From positions 2,172,001 to 2,236,000 of the forward strand of contig NZ_CP108569.1 in assembly GCF_036010505.1 (NCBI RefSeq): a stretch of DNA of 64,000 nucleotides. Direction: 5' to 3'. Source of the DNA: Streptomyces sp. NBC_01197. Its GTDB lineage: Bacteria; Actinomycetota; Actinomycetes; Streptomycetales; Streptomycetaceae. Below are positions 1 to 8,418 of the stretch, piece after piece. Both the position numbers and the translations under genes were made by a program. Within the stretch, counting starts at the first letter, position 1. Each line of letters starts with the position of its first letter. The notes beneath the pieces were generated by a model, which was given only the letters and a program-made list of their open reading frames with translations, had not been told where the DNA came from and ran no database searches.

Positions 1-1
1 C

Positions 2-100
2 TTCGAGGCGCCGACCGGGAGCGGCAAGGCCGCAGACGGCGTCAAGGCAGGTGCGGCGGCAGGCGGAACCCGTCCGAGTGGCAAGCCTTCTGATGGCTAG
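2..100 (+). CDS. scy: C-terminal fragment of a probable Scy-like coiled-coil protein
   Basis: Only the last 32 codons are in the window, ending at TAG 98-100. The visible peptide is Gly/Ala/Lys/Pro-rich and low in complexity, so it carries no diagnostic domain. The assignment rests on position: in Streptomyces the very long coiled-coil polarity scaffold Scy lies directly upstream of filP on the same strand. That is inference from synteny. Confidence 0.5.
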   Translation, partial: FEAPTGSGKAADGVKAGAAAGGTRPSGKPSDG

Positions 101-144
101 CCACTCAAAAGGCTGGACATTCTCCAGATCAAACGGGCATCCGC

Positions 145-174
145 TCGATGACACGCCGCTTCGGCCCCTAGGAT
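145..174 (+). promoter_or_regulatory. candidate filP promoter
   Basis: TAGGAT at 169-174 fits the Streptomyces HrdB -10 pattern TAGRRT. A weak -35-like TCGATG lies 18 bases upstream. The site is in the 114-bp gap ahead of filP, whose ATG follows an AGGAA ribosome-binding site. The -35 match is poor, so this is tentative. Confidence 0.3.
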
Positions 175-214
175 TCCCCCTATCACCTCACCGGTCTCAT
201 TCGACAGGAACCCC

Positions 215-1153
215 ATGAGCGACACTTCCTCCCCATTCGGCTTCGAGCTCGTGCGGCGTGGTTACGACCGCGGTCAGGTGGACGACCGCATTACCAAGCT
301 CGTCGCCGACCGTGACAGCGCTCTGGCACGGATCACCTCTCTGGAAAAGCGCATCGAGGAACTCCACCTCGAGACGCAGAACGCGCAGGCCCAGGTCAAC
401 GACGCGGAGCCGTCGTACGCGGGTCTCGGCGCCCGCGTCGAGAAGATCCTCCGGCTTGCCGAGGAGGAGGCGAAGGACCTCCGTGAGGAGGCCCGTCGCG
501 CGTCCGAGCAGCACCGCGAGCTCGCCGAGTCGGCCGCCCAGCAGGTCCGCAACGACGCCGAGTCCTTCGCATCCGAGCGCAAGGCGAAGGCCGAGGACGA
601 GGGCGTCCGGATCGTAGAGAAGGCGAAGAGCGACGCGTCCTCGCTGCGTTCCGAGGCCCAGAAGGACGCGCAGTCCAAGCGTGAGGAGGCCGATGCCCTC
701 TTCGAGGAGACCCGCGCCAAGGCCGCCCAGGCCGCCGCGGACTTCGAGACGAACCTGGCCAAGCGCCGCGAGCAGTCTGAGCGCGACCTGGCCTCGCGTC
801 AGGCCAAGGCCGAGAAGCGTCTGGCCGAGATCGAGCACCGCGCCGAGCAGCTCCGTCTGGAGGCGGAGAAGCTGCGTACGGACGCCGAGCGCCGCGCCCG
901 TCAGACGGTGGAGACGGCTCAGCGCCAGGCCGAGGACATCGTGGCCGACGCGAACGCCAAGGCCGACCGGATCCGCAGCGAATCGGAGCGCGAGCTGGCG
1001 GCGCTCACCAACCGCCGCGACTCGATCAACGCGCAGCTGACCAACGTCCGCGAGATGCTGGCCACGCTGACCGGTGCCGCGGTGGCCGCTGCCGGTGCGC
1101 CGGCCGACGAGGAGCAGACCTCCCACGGAGTCCCGGCGCAGCAGACCCGCTGA
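215..1153 (+). CDS. filP: FilP-type intermediate-filament-like coiled-coil protein
   Basis: 312 aa, close to the roughly 310 aa of S. coelicolor FilP (annotated there as a cellulose-binding protein). The N-terminus (FGFELVRRGYDRGQVDDRI) is the short DivIVA-like segment. From about residue 25 to 285 the protein is an almost unbroken Glu/Arg/Ala/Lys-rich heptad coiled coil with no Pro. A short Ala/Gly tail follows. In Streptomyces FilP assembles a cytoskeletal network behind growing hyphal tips and interacts with DivIVA and Scy. The start is ATG 215 after AGGAA. The end of a probable scy gene lies directly upstream, and a strong hairpin terminator follows. Confidence 0.9.
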   Translation: MSDTSSPFGFELVRRGYDRGQVDDRITKLVADRDSALARITSLEKRIEELHLETQNAQAQVNDAEPSYAGLGARVEKILRLAEEEAKDLREEARRASEQHRELAESAAQQVRNDAESFASERKAKAEDEGVRIVEKAKSDASSLRSEAQKDAQSKREEADALFEETRAKAAQAAADFETNLAKRREQSERDLASRQAKAEKRLAEIEHRAEQLRLEAEKLRTDAERRARQTVETAQRQAEDIVADANAKADRIRSESERELAALTNRRDSINAQLTNVREMLATLTGAAVAAAGAPADEEQTSHGVPAQQTR

Positions 1154-1241
1154 CCCGCCGCTACGTCGCCTCTCCCCCGGGGCCGCGTCTCGATGGTCTC
1201 AGTGCAGGTCTCGGTACATCCGCGGTCCCGCGTACCGCGAG

Positions 1242-1275
1242 CAAGCCCCCCGTCATTCCGGTGGCGGGGGGCTTG
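1242..1275 (+). terminator. Rho-independent-type hairpin after filP
   Basis: A perfect 11-bp stem (CAAGCCCCCCG paired with CGGGGGGCTTG) encloses a 12-base loop, and TCGT follows. It lies in the 226-bp gap between filP and the next gene, so filP is probably a separate transcription unit. Confidence 0.7.
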
Positions 1276-1379
1276 TCGTACGCCTAACGTGGCTGCGTGC
1301 TGCCCTCAGGATCCGCGCGGCCCGGCCGGGGGCAGGGGGAAGGCCGGGCGAATCACCAGAAACGACGAGGCGGAACGCA

Positions 1380-2402
1380 GTGATCGAACTCTCGGGGCTG
1401 ACCAAACGCTATGGCGAGAAGATGGCGGTCGACCAGCTGACCTTCAATGTACGACCGGGCATCGTCACCGGCTTCCTGGGACCCAACGGAGCCGGGAAGT
1501 CCACCACGATGCGGATGGTCCTCGGCCTGGACAACCCCACGGGCGGAGACGTCCGGATCGACGGCAAGCACTACAAGGACCTCAAGGACCCGCTGCGGCA
1601 CATCGGCGCGCTGCTCGACGCCAAGACCATGCACGGCGGGCGTACGGCCCACAACCATCTGCTCTGTCTCGCGCAGAGCAACGGCATCCCGGCGTCCCGG
1701 GTCGGCGAGGTGCTGGAGACCGTCGGCCTCTCGGCGGTGGCGAAGAAGCGCGCCAAGGGCTTCTCGCTCGGCATGGGGCAGCGGCTCGGCATCGCGGGGG
1801 CGCTGCTCGGTGACCCCGAGATCCTGATGTTCGACGAGCCGGTGAACGGTCTGGACCCCGAGGGCATCCACTGGATCCGCAACCTCATGAAGGCCCTTGC
1901 CGGGCAGGGCCGCACGATCTTCGTCTCCTCGCACCTGATGAGCGAGATGGCCCTCACCGCCGACCACTTGGTCGTCATCGGGCAGGGGCGGCTGATGGCC
2001 GACACCAGCATGTCGGAGTTCATCGCGGAGAACTCGCGGTCGTACGTGCGGCTGCGCTCCCCGCAGCGGGAGCAGCTCTTCGACGTGCTGCACGAGGCCG
2101 GGTACAAGCCGGTCTCGGCGGGCGACGGCACACTCGAAGTGGACGGCACGGCCGCGGCCGACATCGGTGAACTCGCCGCCCGACACCAGCTCGTCCTGCA
2201 TGAGCTGAGTCCCCAGCAGGCTTCACTCGAAGAGGCGTTCATGCAGCTCACCGCGGAATCGGTGGAGTACCACGCACACAACGGCGGCGACAGCGCACCT
2301 CCGGGCGCACCGCGGCAGCCCGGGTGGGGTCAGAAACCGCAGCAGCCGGGACAGCAGCCCAGGTGGGGCCAGGACCCGAAGAACCCGAAGAGGGGGGCCT
2401 GA
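1380..2402 (+). CDS. ABC transporter ATP-binding protein (copy 1)
   Basis: 340 aa. Walker A (GPNGAGKST, residues 34-42), a BcrA-type signature (FSLGMGQ, near 128), Walker B (ILMFDEP, near 148) and the switch histidine (SSHL, near 185) are all present. The signature variant FSLGMGQ instead of LSGGQ is usual for this exporter subfamily. The last 45 or so residues are Pro/Gln/Gly-rich and probably disordered. The GTG start at 1380 is preceded by GAGGCGG; longer readings upstream lack homology-like sequence. The permease gene begins two bases after the stop. The substrate is unknown; the architecture resembles bacitracin/drug or lantibiotic exporters. It is clearly paralogous to the ATPase at 3325-4437. 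Confidence 0.9.
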   Translation: MIELSGLTKRYGEKMAVDQLTFNVRPGIVTGFLGPNGAGKSTTMRMVLGLDNPTGGDVRIDGKHYKDLKDPLRHIGALLDAKTMHGGRTAHNHLLCLAQSNGIPASRVGEVLETVGLSAVAKKRAKGFSLGMGQRLGIAGALLGDPEILMFDEPVNGLDPEGIHWIRNLMKALAGQGRTIFVSSHLMSEMALTADHLVVIGQGRLMADTSMSEFIAENSRSYVRLRSPQREQLFDVLHEAGYKPVSAGDGTLEVDGTAAADIGELAARHQLVLHELSPQQASLEEAFMQLTAESVEYHAHNGGDSAPPGAPRQPGWGQKPQQPGQQPRWGQDPKNPKRGA

Positions 2403-2404
2403 CC

Positions 2405-3172
2405 ATGGCGGCCGCCCAGGTGATGAAGTCCGAGTGGACCAAGATCCGCTCGGTGCAGTCCACCGTCTGGACACTGGCGAGCGCGCTGGTGGTGACGGTG
2501 GCGTTCGGGGCGCTGTTCAGCGCGCTGTCGAACTCCCAGTTCAGCAACATGCCCCGCTCGGACCAGCTCACCTTCGACCCGACGTCGGTGAGTTTCGCGG
2601 GGATCGTGCTCGGCCAGCTCGCGCTGATCGTCTTCGGGGTGCTCGTGGTCTCGAACGAGTACAGCACCGGAATGATCCGGATGTCGCTGGCCGCCGTCCC
2701 GCAGCGCGGCACCTTCTACGTCTCCAAGATCGTGGTGGCCACGGTCCTGGCGTTCGTCATCGGTGTGGTGACGAGCTTTCTGACGTACTTCCTCGGCCAG
2801 GCGCTGCTCGGCGTCCACCGCTCCCACATCGGGGACCCCGGTGTGCTGCGGGCCGTGTTCGGTGCCTCGCTGTACATGACTCTGATCACGATGTTCTCGA
2901 TGGGCATCGCCTCGCTGCTGCGCAGTCCCATGCTGTCGCTGGGCATCCTGATGCCGTTCTTCTTCCTGATCTCCAACATCCTGGGAAGCGTCTCCGCCAC
3001 CAAGAAGGTCGGCCAGTACCTCCCCGACCAGGCAGGGAGCAAGATCACCCAGGTGGTGTCGGGCAGTAACAGCGCCCCGTACGGGCCCTGGGCCGGGCTG
3101 GGCATCATGGCTCTGTGGGTGGCGGCCGCGGTGCTCGCCGGCTACGTACTGCTGAAGAAACGCGACGCCTGA
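2405..3172 (+). CDS. ABC transporter permease (copy 1, ABC-2 type)
   Basis: 255 aa with about six hydrophobic segments. It starts with a short cytoplasmic helix (EWTKIRS) typical of ABC-2-type permeases that pair with BcrA-like ATPases. ATG 2405 lies two bases after the stop of the ATPase, so the two are translationally coupled and should form one exporter. The EYSTGMIRMSL stretch after the second membrane segment is closely matched by EYGTGMIRTTL in the second permease (4434-5297), which supports a tandem duplication of the whole ATPase-permease pair. Substrate not predictable. Confidence 0.87.
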   Translation: MAAAQVMKSEWTKIRSVQSTVWTLASALVVTVAFGALFSALSNSQFSNMPRSDQLTFDPTSVSFAGIVLGQLALIVFGVLVVSNEYSTGMIRMSLAAVPQRGTFYVSKIVVATVLAFVIGVVTSFLTYFLGQALLGVHRSHIGDPGVLRAVFGASLYMTLITMFSMGIASLLRSPMLSLGILMPFFFLISNILGSVSATKKVGQYLPDQAGSKITQVVSGSNSAPYGPWAGLGIMALWVAAAVLAGYVLLKKRDA

Positions 3173-3173
3173 C

Positions 3174-3206
3174 GGCCGTTCCGGGGGCCGGTGGCCGGAA
3201 ACGGCC
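3174..3206 (+). terminator. hairpin between the two ABC operons
   Basis: GGCCGTTCCGG pairs with CCGGAAACGGCC (one bulge), directly after the stop of the first permease. There is no clear T-tract. A weak promoter-like pair (TTGGCT at 3219, TATCCT at 3244) follows it, so the second ABC pair may have its own promoter. Confidence 0.5.
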
Positions 3207-3324
3207 GCCGCTCACGGCTTGGCTGGAACCGTAAAGGCCTGGTTATCCTCCTCACTCATACGGGGGTGTTCGGCCAAAAGCGGCCAGGCCCCGACGACAC
3301 GCAGAACGTCGATGGGGCTGGAGA

Positions 3325-4437
3325 ATGATCGAGGCAGTCGGCCTGACGAAGCGCTACGGCGCCAAGACGGCCGTGTACAACCTTTCCTTCCAGGTGCGGC
3401 CCGGCACGGTGACCGGCTTCCTGGGGCCCAACGGCTCCGGGAAGTCGACCACCATGCGCATGATCCTCGGCCTCGACCAGCCGACCTCGGGCCATGTCAC
3501 GATCGGCGGCCACCCCTTCCGCAAGCTGCCGAACGCCCCCCGGCAGATCGGCGCCCTGCTCGACGCCAAGGCGGTGCACGGCGGCCGCAGCGCGCGCAGC
3601 CATCTGCTCTCGCTGGCGCAGCTCTCCGGGATCCCGGCGTCCCGGGTCGACGAGGTGCTCGGTGTCGTCGGCCTCCAGGAGGTGGCCCGCAAACGCTCCA
3701 ACGGGTTCTCGCTCGGTATGGGGCAGCGCCTGGGCATCGCCGCCGCCCTGCTCGGCGACCCGCAGGTGCTGCTCTTCGACGAGCCGGTCAACGGTCTCGA
3801 CCCGGAGGGCATCCTCTGGGTCCGCAATCTGATGAAGTCCCTTGCCGCGGAGGGCCGTACGGTCCTCGTCTCGTCGCACCTGATGAGCGAGATGGCCCTC
3901 ACCGCCGACCATCTGATCGTGATCGGCCGCGGCCAGCTGCTCTCGGATATGAGCACCAAGGACTTCATCTCGCACAACTCGGCCGACTTCGCACGGGTAC
4001 GCACCCCCGACATGCCGCAGCGCGAGAAGCTGACGGCCGCGCTCACCGAGGCCGGCGGGCAGGTCATGCCGGAGCAGGATCTCGCGCTGCGGGTGACCGG
4101 GCTGCCGCTGGCGCGTATCAGCGACCTCGCGCATGACGCCGGCGTACGGCTGTGGGAGCTCTCACCGCACCAGGCCTCGCTGGAGGAGGCGTACATGCGG
4201 ATGACGCAGGGGGCGGTCGACTACCGCTCGACGGCGGATCGGCTGTCCGGCTTCGAGCAGCCCGACCACCCGCTGCCGGCGCCGCCCGAGATGCCGCAGC
4301 AGGGCTGGTACGCCCCGCCGCCGCCCGGCCAGAACCCGTACGCCGCTCCCCCGGCCGCCGCGCCCGCGCCGCCCGCCACCGGCCCCACAGCGCCGCAGGC
4401 CGCCGCTCCCGCTCCCGCCCCGAAGGACCTCCGATGA
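3325..4437 (+). CDS. ABC transporter ATP-binding protein (copy 2)
   Basis: 370 aa. It is a close paralogue of the ATPase at 1380-2402, with Walker A at residues 34-42 (GPNGSGKST), the FSLGMGQ signature near 129, Walker B (VLLFDEP) near 150 and SSHLMSE as the switch region. The C-terminal 60 or so residues are Pro/Ala-rich and differ from copy 1, so the tails have diverged while the catalytic cores stayed similar. The ATG at 3325 follows GGAGA. Its TGA overlaps the ATG of the next gene (ATGA, 4434-4437), so ATPase and permease are translationally coupled. Confidence 0.9.
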   Translation: MIEAVGLTKRYGAKTAVYNLSFQVRPGTVTGFLGPNGSGKSTTMRMILGLDQPTSGHVTIGGHPFRKLPNAPRQIGALLDAKAVHGGRSARSHLLSLAQLSGIPASRVDEVLGVVGLQEVARKRSNGFSLGMGQRLGIAAALLGDPQVLLFDEPVNGLDPEGILWVRNLMKSLAAEGRTVLVSSHLMSEMALTADHLIVIGRGQLLSDMSTKDFISHNSADFARVRTPDMPQREKLTAALTEAGGQVMPEQDLALRVTGLPLARISDLAHDAGVRLWELSPHQASLEEAYMRMTQGAVDYRSTADRLSGFEQPDHPLPAPPEMPQQGWYAPPPPGQNPYAAPPAAAPAPPATGPTAPQAAAPAPAPKDLR

Positions 4438-5297
4438 CGACCCCCGCTTCCGCGCCGTTCCAGCCGCCGCAGCAGCAGCCGCCCCTGCCCCACCGGGCTC
4501 CGTCCTACGTCTCGCCGATCCCGGTGACCGACGCGCACCTCGGGCACGCCATCGCTTCGGAGTGGACGAAGATCAAGTCGCTCCGCTCCACGATGTGGAC
4601 GCTGGGCGTGCTGATCCTGCTCGTCTTCGGCATCGGCCTGCTGACGACAGTCGCCGTCTCGTCGTCCGGTTCCACGATGAACGGCACCCCGGTGCTGAGT
4701 ATGGGGTTCTTCGGCGTGCTGCTCGGCTCGATGTGCGTCATCACGCTCGGTGTGCTGACGGTGGCATCCGAGTACGGCACCGGCATGATCCGCACGACTT
4801 TGACCGCCTGCCCGAGCCGGGCGCGGGTGCTCACGGCGAAGGCGATCGTCTTCTTCCTGCTGGCGTTCGTCATCCTGCTGGTGACGACCACGCTGGTCGC
4901 GATGTTCCAGTACGCGGTGCTCCAGGGGACGGGCGCCCGGCAGCCGGACGCCGCGGGGTGGATCCTGGCGACGGTGGGCGTCAGCCTCCATGTCGCCGTG
5001 CTGGGGCTGCTGTCGCTGGCCGTCGGCTCGCTGATCCGGCACTCGGCCGGTGCGATCACGGTCATGCTCGGGGTGGTGCTGGTCCCGCTGGTGCTGGCGC
5101 TGTTCATGCCGCAATCACTGTTCAGTGTGCGCGAGAAGCTCTTCGAGTACTCGATCCCCAACCAGCTCAGCGCCTTCTACAGCACCTCGGTCTCCAGCAC
5201 CGGGCCGTCCGGCTGGGAGGCGCTGTGCGTCCTGCTCGGGGTGACGGCGGTGGTCTTCGGGGGCGCGGTCGCCGCGCTCAACAGCCGCGACGTCTGA
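4434..5297 (+). CDS. ABC transporter permease (copy 2, ABC-2 type)
   Basis: 287 aa. It has a 45-residue Pro/Gln-rich cytoplasmic N-terminus absent from copy 1, then the SEWTKIKSLRSTMWT entry helix and about six membrane segments. The EYGTGMIRTTL stretch matches the equivalent segment of copy 1. The start ATG overlaps the stop of the upstream ATPase by four bases. It forms the second of two tandem exporters; the substrate is unknown. Confidence 0.88.
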   Translation: MTTPASAPFQPPQQQPPLPHRAPSYVSPIPVTDAHLGHAIASEWTKIKSLRSTMWTLGVLILLVFGIGLLTTVAVSSSGSTMNGTPVLSMGFFGVLLGSMCVITLGVLTVASEYGTGMIRTTLTACPSRARVLTAKAIVFFLLAFVILLVTTTLVAMFQYAVLQGTGARQPDAAGWILATVGVSLHVAVLGLLSLAVGSLIRHSAGAITVMLGVVLVPLVLALFMPQSLFSVREKLFEYSIPNQLSAFYSTSVSSTGPSGWEALCVLLGVTAVVFGGAVAALNSRDV

Positions 5298-5305
5298 AGC
5301 GACTC

Positions 5306-5351
5306 AGCATTTTCGGCGATCAAGCATTTTCGGCGATTCAGTATTTCGGCG
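5306..5351. repeat. three tandem copies of a 17-bp AT-richer unit
   Basis: Two identical AGCATTTTCGGCGAT units (5306-5320 and 5323-5337) are followed by a degenerate third copy, AGTATTTCGGCG (5340-5351), all at a 17-bp period. The array sits between the end of the plus-strand permease and the end of the minus-strand gene. The third copy contains the last codons of the latter, so the reading frame may have been reshaped by repeat slippage. Confidence 0.7.
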
Positions 5352-5670
5352 CGTTACGGGACCGCTGCACCCGGGAGGTGCGGCGGTCCTTGGCGTTCCA
5401 GCAGGCCTTGTGCCAGTGCCTGCGGTCGTCGACCCCGCCGTACTCGGGCCAGGCCACCACATGCGGCACCCCCGAGGGGATCTCCTGGTCGCAGCCGGGA
5501 CAGCGGTAGCGCTTGCCCTGCGCGCTCGCCCCGCTGACCATGCGGACCGACCACTCCTCGCCCTGCCAGGACTCGGTGGCCTGGAGGCCGAAGCGGTCGG
5601 GCCCCCCACCCCCGCCGACGGACTCGCTCGGCTTCTCGCCCCCACGGGGGCGGTTGCGGCGCGGGGACAC
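5338..5670 (-). CDS. conserved Streptomyces hypothetical (often labelled ATP/GTP-binding protein)
   Basis: 110 aa. The N-terminus is Arg/Gly/Pro-rich and basic. The second half has a CPGC pair (residues about 68-71) and a later His/Cys cluster (HWHKACW, about 92-98), compatible with a small zinc-binding fold. No P-loop is visible, so the common ATP/GTP-binding label is not supported by what can be seen. The GTG start at 5670 has GAGGTG upstream. An ATG further upstream would add 23 residues unlike the rest. It converges with the ABC operon, and its stop lies in a 17-bp repeat array. Confidence 0.75.
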   Translation of the reverse strand: MSPRRNRPRGGEKPSESVGGGGGPDRFGLQATESWQGEEWSVRMVSGASAQGKRYRCPGCDQEIPSGVPHVVAWPEYGGVDDRRHWHKACWNAKDRRTSRVQRSRNAPKY

Positions 5671-5889
5671 GTAACACCTCACGGGGCAGAGCGGACAGTT
5701 TCTCGCTCGGTCCAGCCTAAGGGCAGCGGAACGCCACATCCGTACCGCGCACCGTGAGAACGTGAAAGCCCCGGAGCCCTGCTTACCGGAAAATCACAAC
5801 AACTTTGCGATGGGCCGTGCCTTTGGCACGTGTCAGGCGTTGTTGCCGGTAAGGGGAGAGTCGCGTCGGCCGCAAGGAGGCAGAAGGCG

Positions 5890-6921
5890 ATGCGTGTTGG
5901 GGCATTTGTACTGGCAGCCCAGTTCCCGGGGCAGGGGCAGGAAGAGGCACTGCACCGCGCGGTGCGGTCCGCCGAGGTCGCCGAGGAGGCCGGGCTCGAC
6001 GCGGTCTGGCTGGCCGAGCACCACTTCGTACCGTACGGGGTCTGCCCGTCGGCCGTGACGCTGGCCGCGATGATGCTGGGCCGCACCCGGCGGATCCAGG
6101 TCGGTACGGCGGTGAGCGTACTGCCGACCGTGCACCCGGTCGCGCTGGGCGAACAGGCGGCGCTGCTGCACATCACATCGGGCGGACGGTTCAGCCTCGG
6201 TGTGGGACGCGGCGGCCCCTGGGTGGACCTGGAGGTCTTCGGCGCGGGGCTCGGCGCATACGAGAGCGGCTTCCCGGAGTCACTGGACCTGCTGCTGCGG
6301 TGGCTGCGCGAGTCCCGGGTCTCGGCCGGAGGGGAGCGCTTCCGCTTCCGTGAAGTCCCGGTCGTACCACGGCCGCAGGAGCTGCGGTGCGGTGAAGTGC
6401 CGGGGCCCGAGGTCATCGTGGCATGCACTTCCCCGGCCAGTGTGCGGCTCGCCGCCGAGCGCGGTCTGCCGATGCTGCTCGGGATGCATTCGGACGACGA
6501 GGAGAAGGCCGAAATGATCTCCCTGTGGCGAACGCACGCGCGGGCAGCGGGAGTTCCGGCCGGGGCCGTGTCGGAGGCCGGGCATGTGGCGGCGGGAGTG
6601 GCGCAGATCGCGGACCGCCGGGCCGAGGCGGCGGAGACTCTGGTGAAGGCCATGCCGGGCTGGCTCAAACAGGGACTTGACGCCCATGTGACCGTCGACG
6701 GCAGACACCGCGCGATGCGGGACCCGGTCGCGTACACGGAGATGCTCTGCGGTATCCATCCGGTGGGCCCTCCCCGTCTGGCTGCCGACCGGCTCGCGGC
6801 CACGGCGGAGAGGACCGGCATCACACGGTTCGCGATGCTGGTGGAGGGTTCGGGCGATGTAGCGGCCACCGAGGAGAACCTCCGGCTGATCGGAGCCGAA
6901 GTCCTCCCCAGGTTGCACTGA
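5890..6921 (+). CDS. LLM-class flavin-dependent oxidoreductase (luciferase-like)
   Basis: 343 aa. It has the bacterial-luciferase TIM-barrel signature: an early EEAGLDAVWLAEHHF segment (residues about 32-46), TAVSVLPTVHPVALGEQ, and SGGRFSLGVGRGG near residue 100. Members use FMN or F420 to oxidise or monooxygenate varied substrates. The substrate here cannot be read from sequence. The ATG 5890 start is strongly supported by AAGGAGG at 5874-5880, ten bases upstream. It stands alone, convergent with the next gene across a large inverted repeat. Confidence 0.88.
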   Translation: MRVGAFVLAAQFPGQGQEEALHRAVRSAEVAEEAGLDAVWLAEHHFVPYGVCPSAVTLAAMMLGRTRRIQVGTAVSVLPTVHPVALGEQAALLHITSGGRFSLGVGRGGPWVDLEVFGAGLGAYESGFPESLDLLLRWLRESRVSAGGERFRFREVPVVPRPQELRCGEVPGPEVIVACTSPASVRLAAERGLPMLLGMHSDDEEKAEMISLWRTHARAAGVPAGAVSEAGHVAAGVAQIADRRAEAAETLVKAMPGWLKQGLDAHVTVDGRHRAMRDPVAYTEMLCGIHPVGPPRLAADRLAATAERTGITRFAMLVEGSGDVAATEENLRLIGAEVLPRLH

Positions 6922-6931
6922 TCCAGTGGAA

Positions 6932-6989
6932 CCGGGCACTGCCGCTCCGGCAGCCATGACACCTCCGGTGGTGCGGAGCGGCAGCCCGG
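6932..6989. terminator. bidirectional inverted repeat between convergent genes
   Basis: CCGGGC (6932-6937) and GCCGCTCCG (6941-6949) pair with CGGAGCGGC (6974-6982) and GCCCGG (6984-6989). The 24-base centre can form a loop. The repeat fills almost the whole gap between the LLM oxidoreductase and the minus-strand hypothetical, so it can end both transcripts. Confidence 0.6.
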
Positions 6990-6993
6990 CGCG

Positions 6994-7386
6994 TCAGCAG
7001 TCCCTGAGCTCCGGAGACTGGTTCAGCAGCTGGCCCCTGATCGAGGTGAAGCGGCCGAGCCGCTCATCGACCGAGGGATCCAGCGGGAAGACCGCCACAC
7101 GGTGGCAGTTCTGGAATGCCAGGCGCACCCCGAAATGCCGCTGCAGCGCTCCACGTATCGCGTCACTCGCGAGTGCGCGCAGCAGCTGGCCGCGCGCCTG
7201 CTCATTGGGGGGAGGCGTCTGGTTGTCGGCGAACTCGCCACCGTCGACCTTCAGCTGGACCGCCAGAGAGCTGATCATCTCCCATGCATAGGGCAGGGAG
7301 GTCCGGACGCAGTCGATGAAGTCGGCTTCATCGACCTCGCCTCGCTCGGCCTGTTCGAGTAGGGCCGGTGAGACGTCGAGCGACAT
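6994..7386 (-). CDS. SCO5389-family conserved hypothetical
   Basis: 130 aa, soluble, no signal peptide or membrane segment. The sequence matches my memory of a very conserved Streptomyces family named after S. coelicolor SCO5389, with a DSxxDE-like acidic start, a Gln-rich [15 protein letters not shown] centre and a conserved [13 protein letters not shown] stretch. The function is unknown. The ATG start has GAGAGGAG at a good distance. The next gene (nucS) lies on the opposite strand across a 213-bp divergent region. Confidence 0.8.
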   Translation of the reverse strand: MSLDVSPALLEQAERGEVDEADFIDCVRTSLPYAWEMISSLAVQLKVDGGEFADNQTPPPNEQARGQLLRALASDAIRGALQRHFGVRLAFQNCHRVAVFPLDPSVDERLGRFTSIRGQLLNQSPELRDC

Positions 7387-7599
7387 GGGTTCTCCTCTCG
7401 CGACCCCGGAGTAGCCGGGGCCTTACGGGCAGGGGCGGAGGACCGCGACGCAGAGTACACGCGCGACGACCTCCTGCTTCCACGGTATGCGTGCGCAGGC
7501 GCCCGCACCAGGAGAATGGGCACACAACCGGCCAATAACGAACGGGGTTGTTCAGGGCGAATCGCGTACAAGCGGCGATGTCGAGTAGCGTTGCCGACC

Positions 7600-8271
7600 A
7601 TGCGTCTCGTCATCGCCCGCTGCTCCGTCGACTATGCGGGCCGCCTCACCGCCCATCTGCCGTCCGCTCCGCGCCTGATCCTGGTCAAGGCCGACGGGAG
7701 CGTCTCGATTCATGCGGACGACCGGGCGTACAAACCCCTCAACTGGATGTCGCCGCCCTGCACTCTGAAGGAGGGGACAGGGGACGAGACCGGTCAGTGG
7801 ACGGTCGTCAACAAGGCGGGCGAGAAGCTCATCATCACGATGGAGGAGGTCCTCCACGACTCCTCGCACGAGCTGGGGGTCGACCCGGGGCTCATCAAGG
7901 ACGGCGTCGAGGCGCACCTCCAGGAACTCCTCGCCGACCGCATCGAAACCCTCGGTGAGGGTCACACCCTGATTCGGCGTGAATACATGACGGCGATCGG
8001 CCCGGTGGACATCCTCTGCCGGGACGGCGACGGCGGGACCGTGGCGGTCGAGCTCAAGCGGCGCGGTGACATCGACGGCGTGGAACAGCTCACCCGCTAT
8101 CTGGAGCTGCTGAACCGGGATCCCCATCTGGCCCCGGTGAAGGGCGTCTTCGCGGCGCAGGAGATCAAGCCGCAGGCCCGGGTGCTGGCCACGGACCGCG
8201 GGATCGAGTGCGTGGTGCTCGACTACGACGCGATGCGGGGCATCGAGGACGACAAGCTGCGGCTCTTCTGA
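7600..8271 (+). CDS. nucS: NucS/EndoMS mismatch-specific endonuclease
   Basis: 223 aa, full length. The N-terminal beta-sandwich DNA-binding domain (about 1-110) is followed by a RecB-like nuclease domain with the catalytic set D137 (GPVDIL), E151 and K153 (VELK). The C-terminus KLRLF is the clamp-binding-type peptide seen in actinobacterial NucS. In actinobacteria lacking MutS/MutL, NucS cuts both strands at mismatches and lowers mutation rate. ATG 7600 has no ribosome-binding site, but TAGCGT (7586-7591) ends eight bases before it, so a leaderless transcript is likely. Confidence 0.95.
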   Translation: MRLVIARCSVDYAGRLTAHLPSAPRLILVKADGSVSIHADDRAYKPLNWMSPPCTLKEGTGDETGQWTVVNKAGEKLIITMEEVLHDSSHELGVDPGLIKDGVEAHLQELLADRIETLGEGHTLIRREYMTAIGPVDILCRDGDGGTVAVELKRRGDIDGVEQLTRYLELLNRDPHLAPVKGVFAAQEIKPQARVLATDRGIECVVLDYDAMRGIEDDKLRLF

Positions 8272-8320
8272 GGAACGGGAACAGCCGGCCGGACCGGTCG
8301 GCACAGCAGAAGCTGCTGAA

Positions 8321-8356
8321 CGGAAGGCCCCGGTGGACGTCCGCCGGAGCCTTCCG
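8321..8356. terminator. hairpin between convergent nucS and the large P-loop gene
   Basis: CGGAAGGC (8321-8328) pairs with GCCTTCCG (8349-8356), with an inner CCGG/CCGG extension after one mismatch. It lies between two convergent stops and may serve both. Confidence 0.6.
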
Positions 8357-8418
8357 CTGTCTCCCGTGCCAGTTGTGTGCGGTGTGAGCCGTGCCGTGTC
8401 AGCTGCGCCGTGTGAGCC

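Noticed and set aside
197..1126. Long open frame on the minus strand opposite filP
   Set aside because: It is a high-GC antisense shadow of the coiled-coil gene, with Arg/Leu-rich low-complexity translation and no ribosome-binding site or family resemblance.
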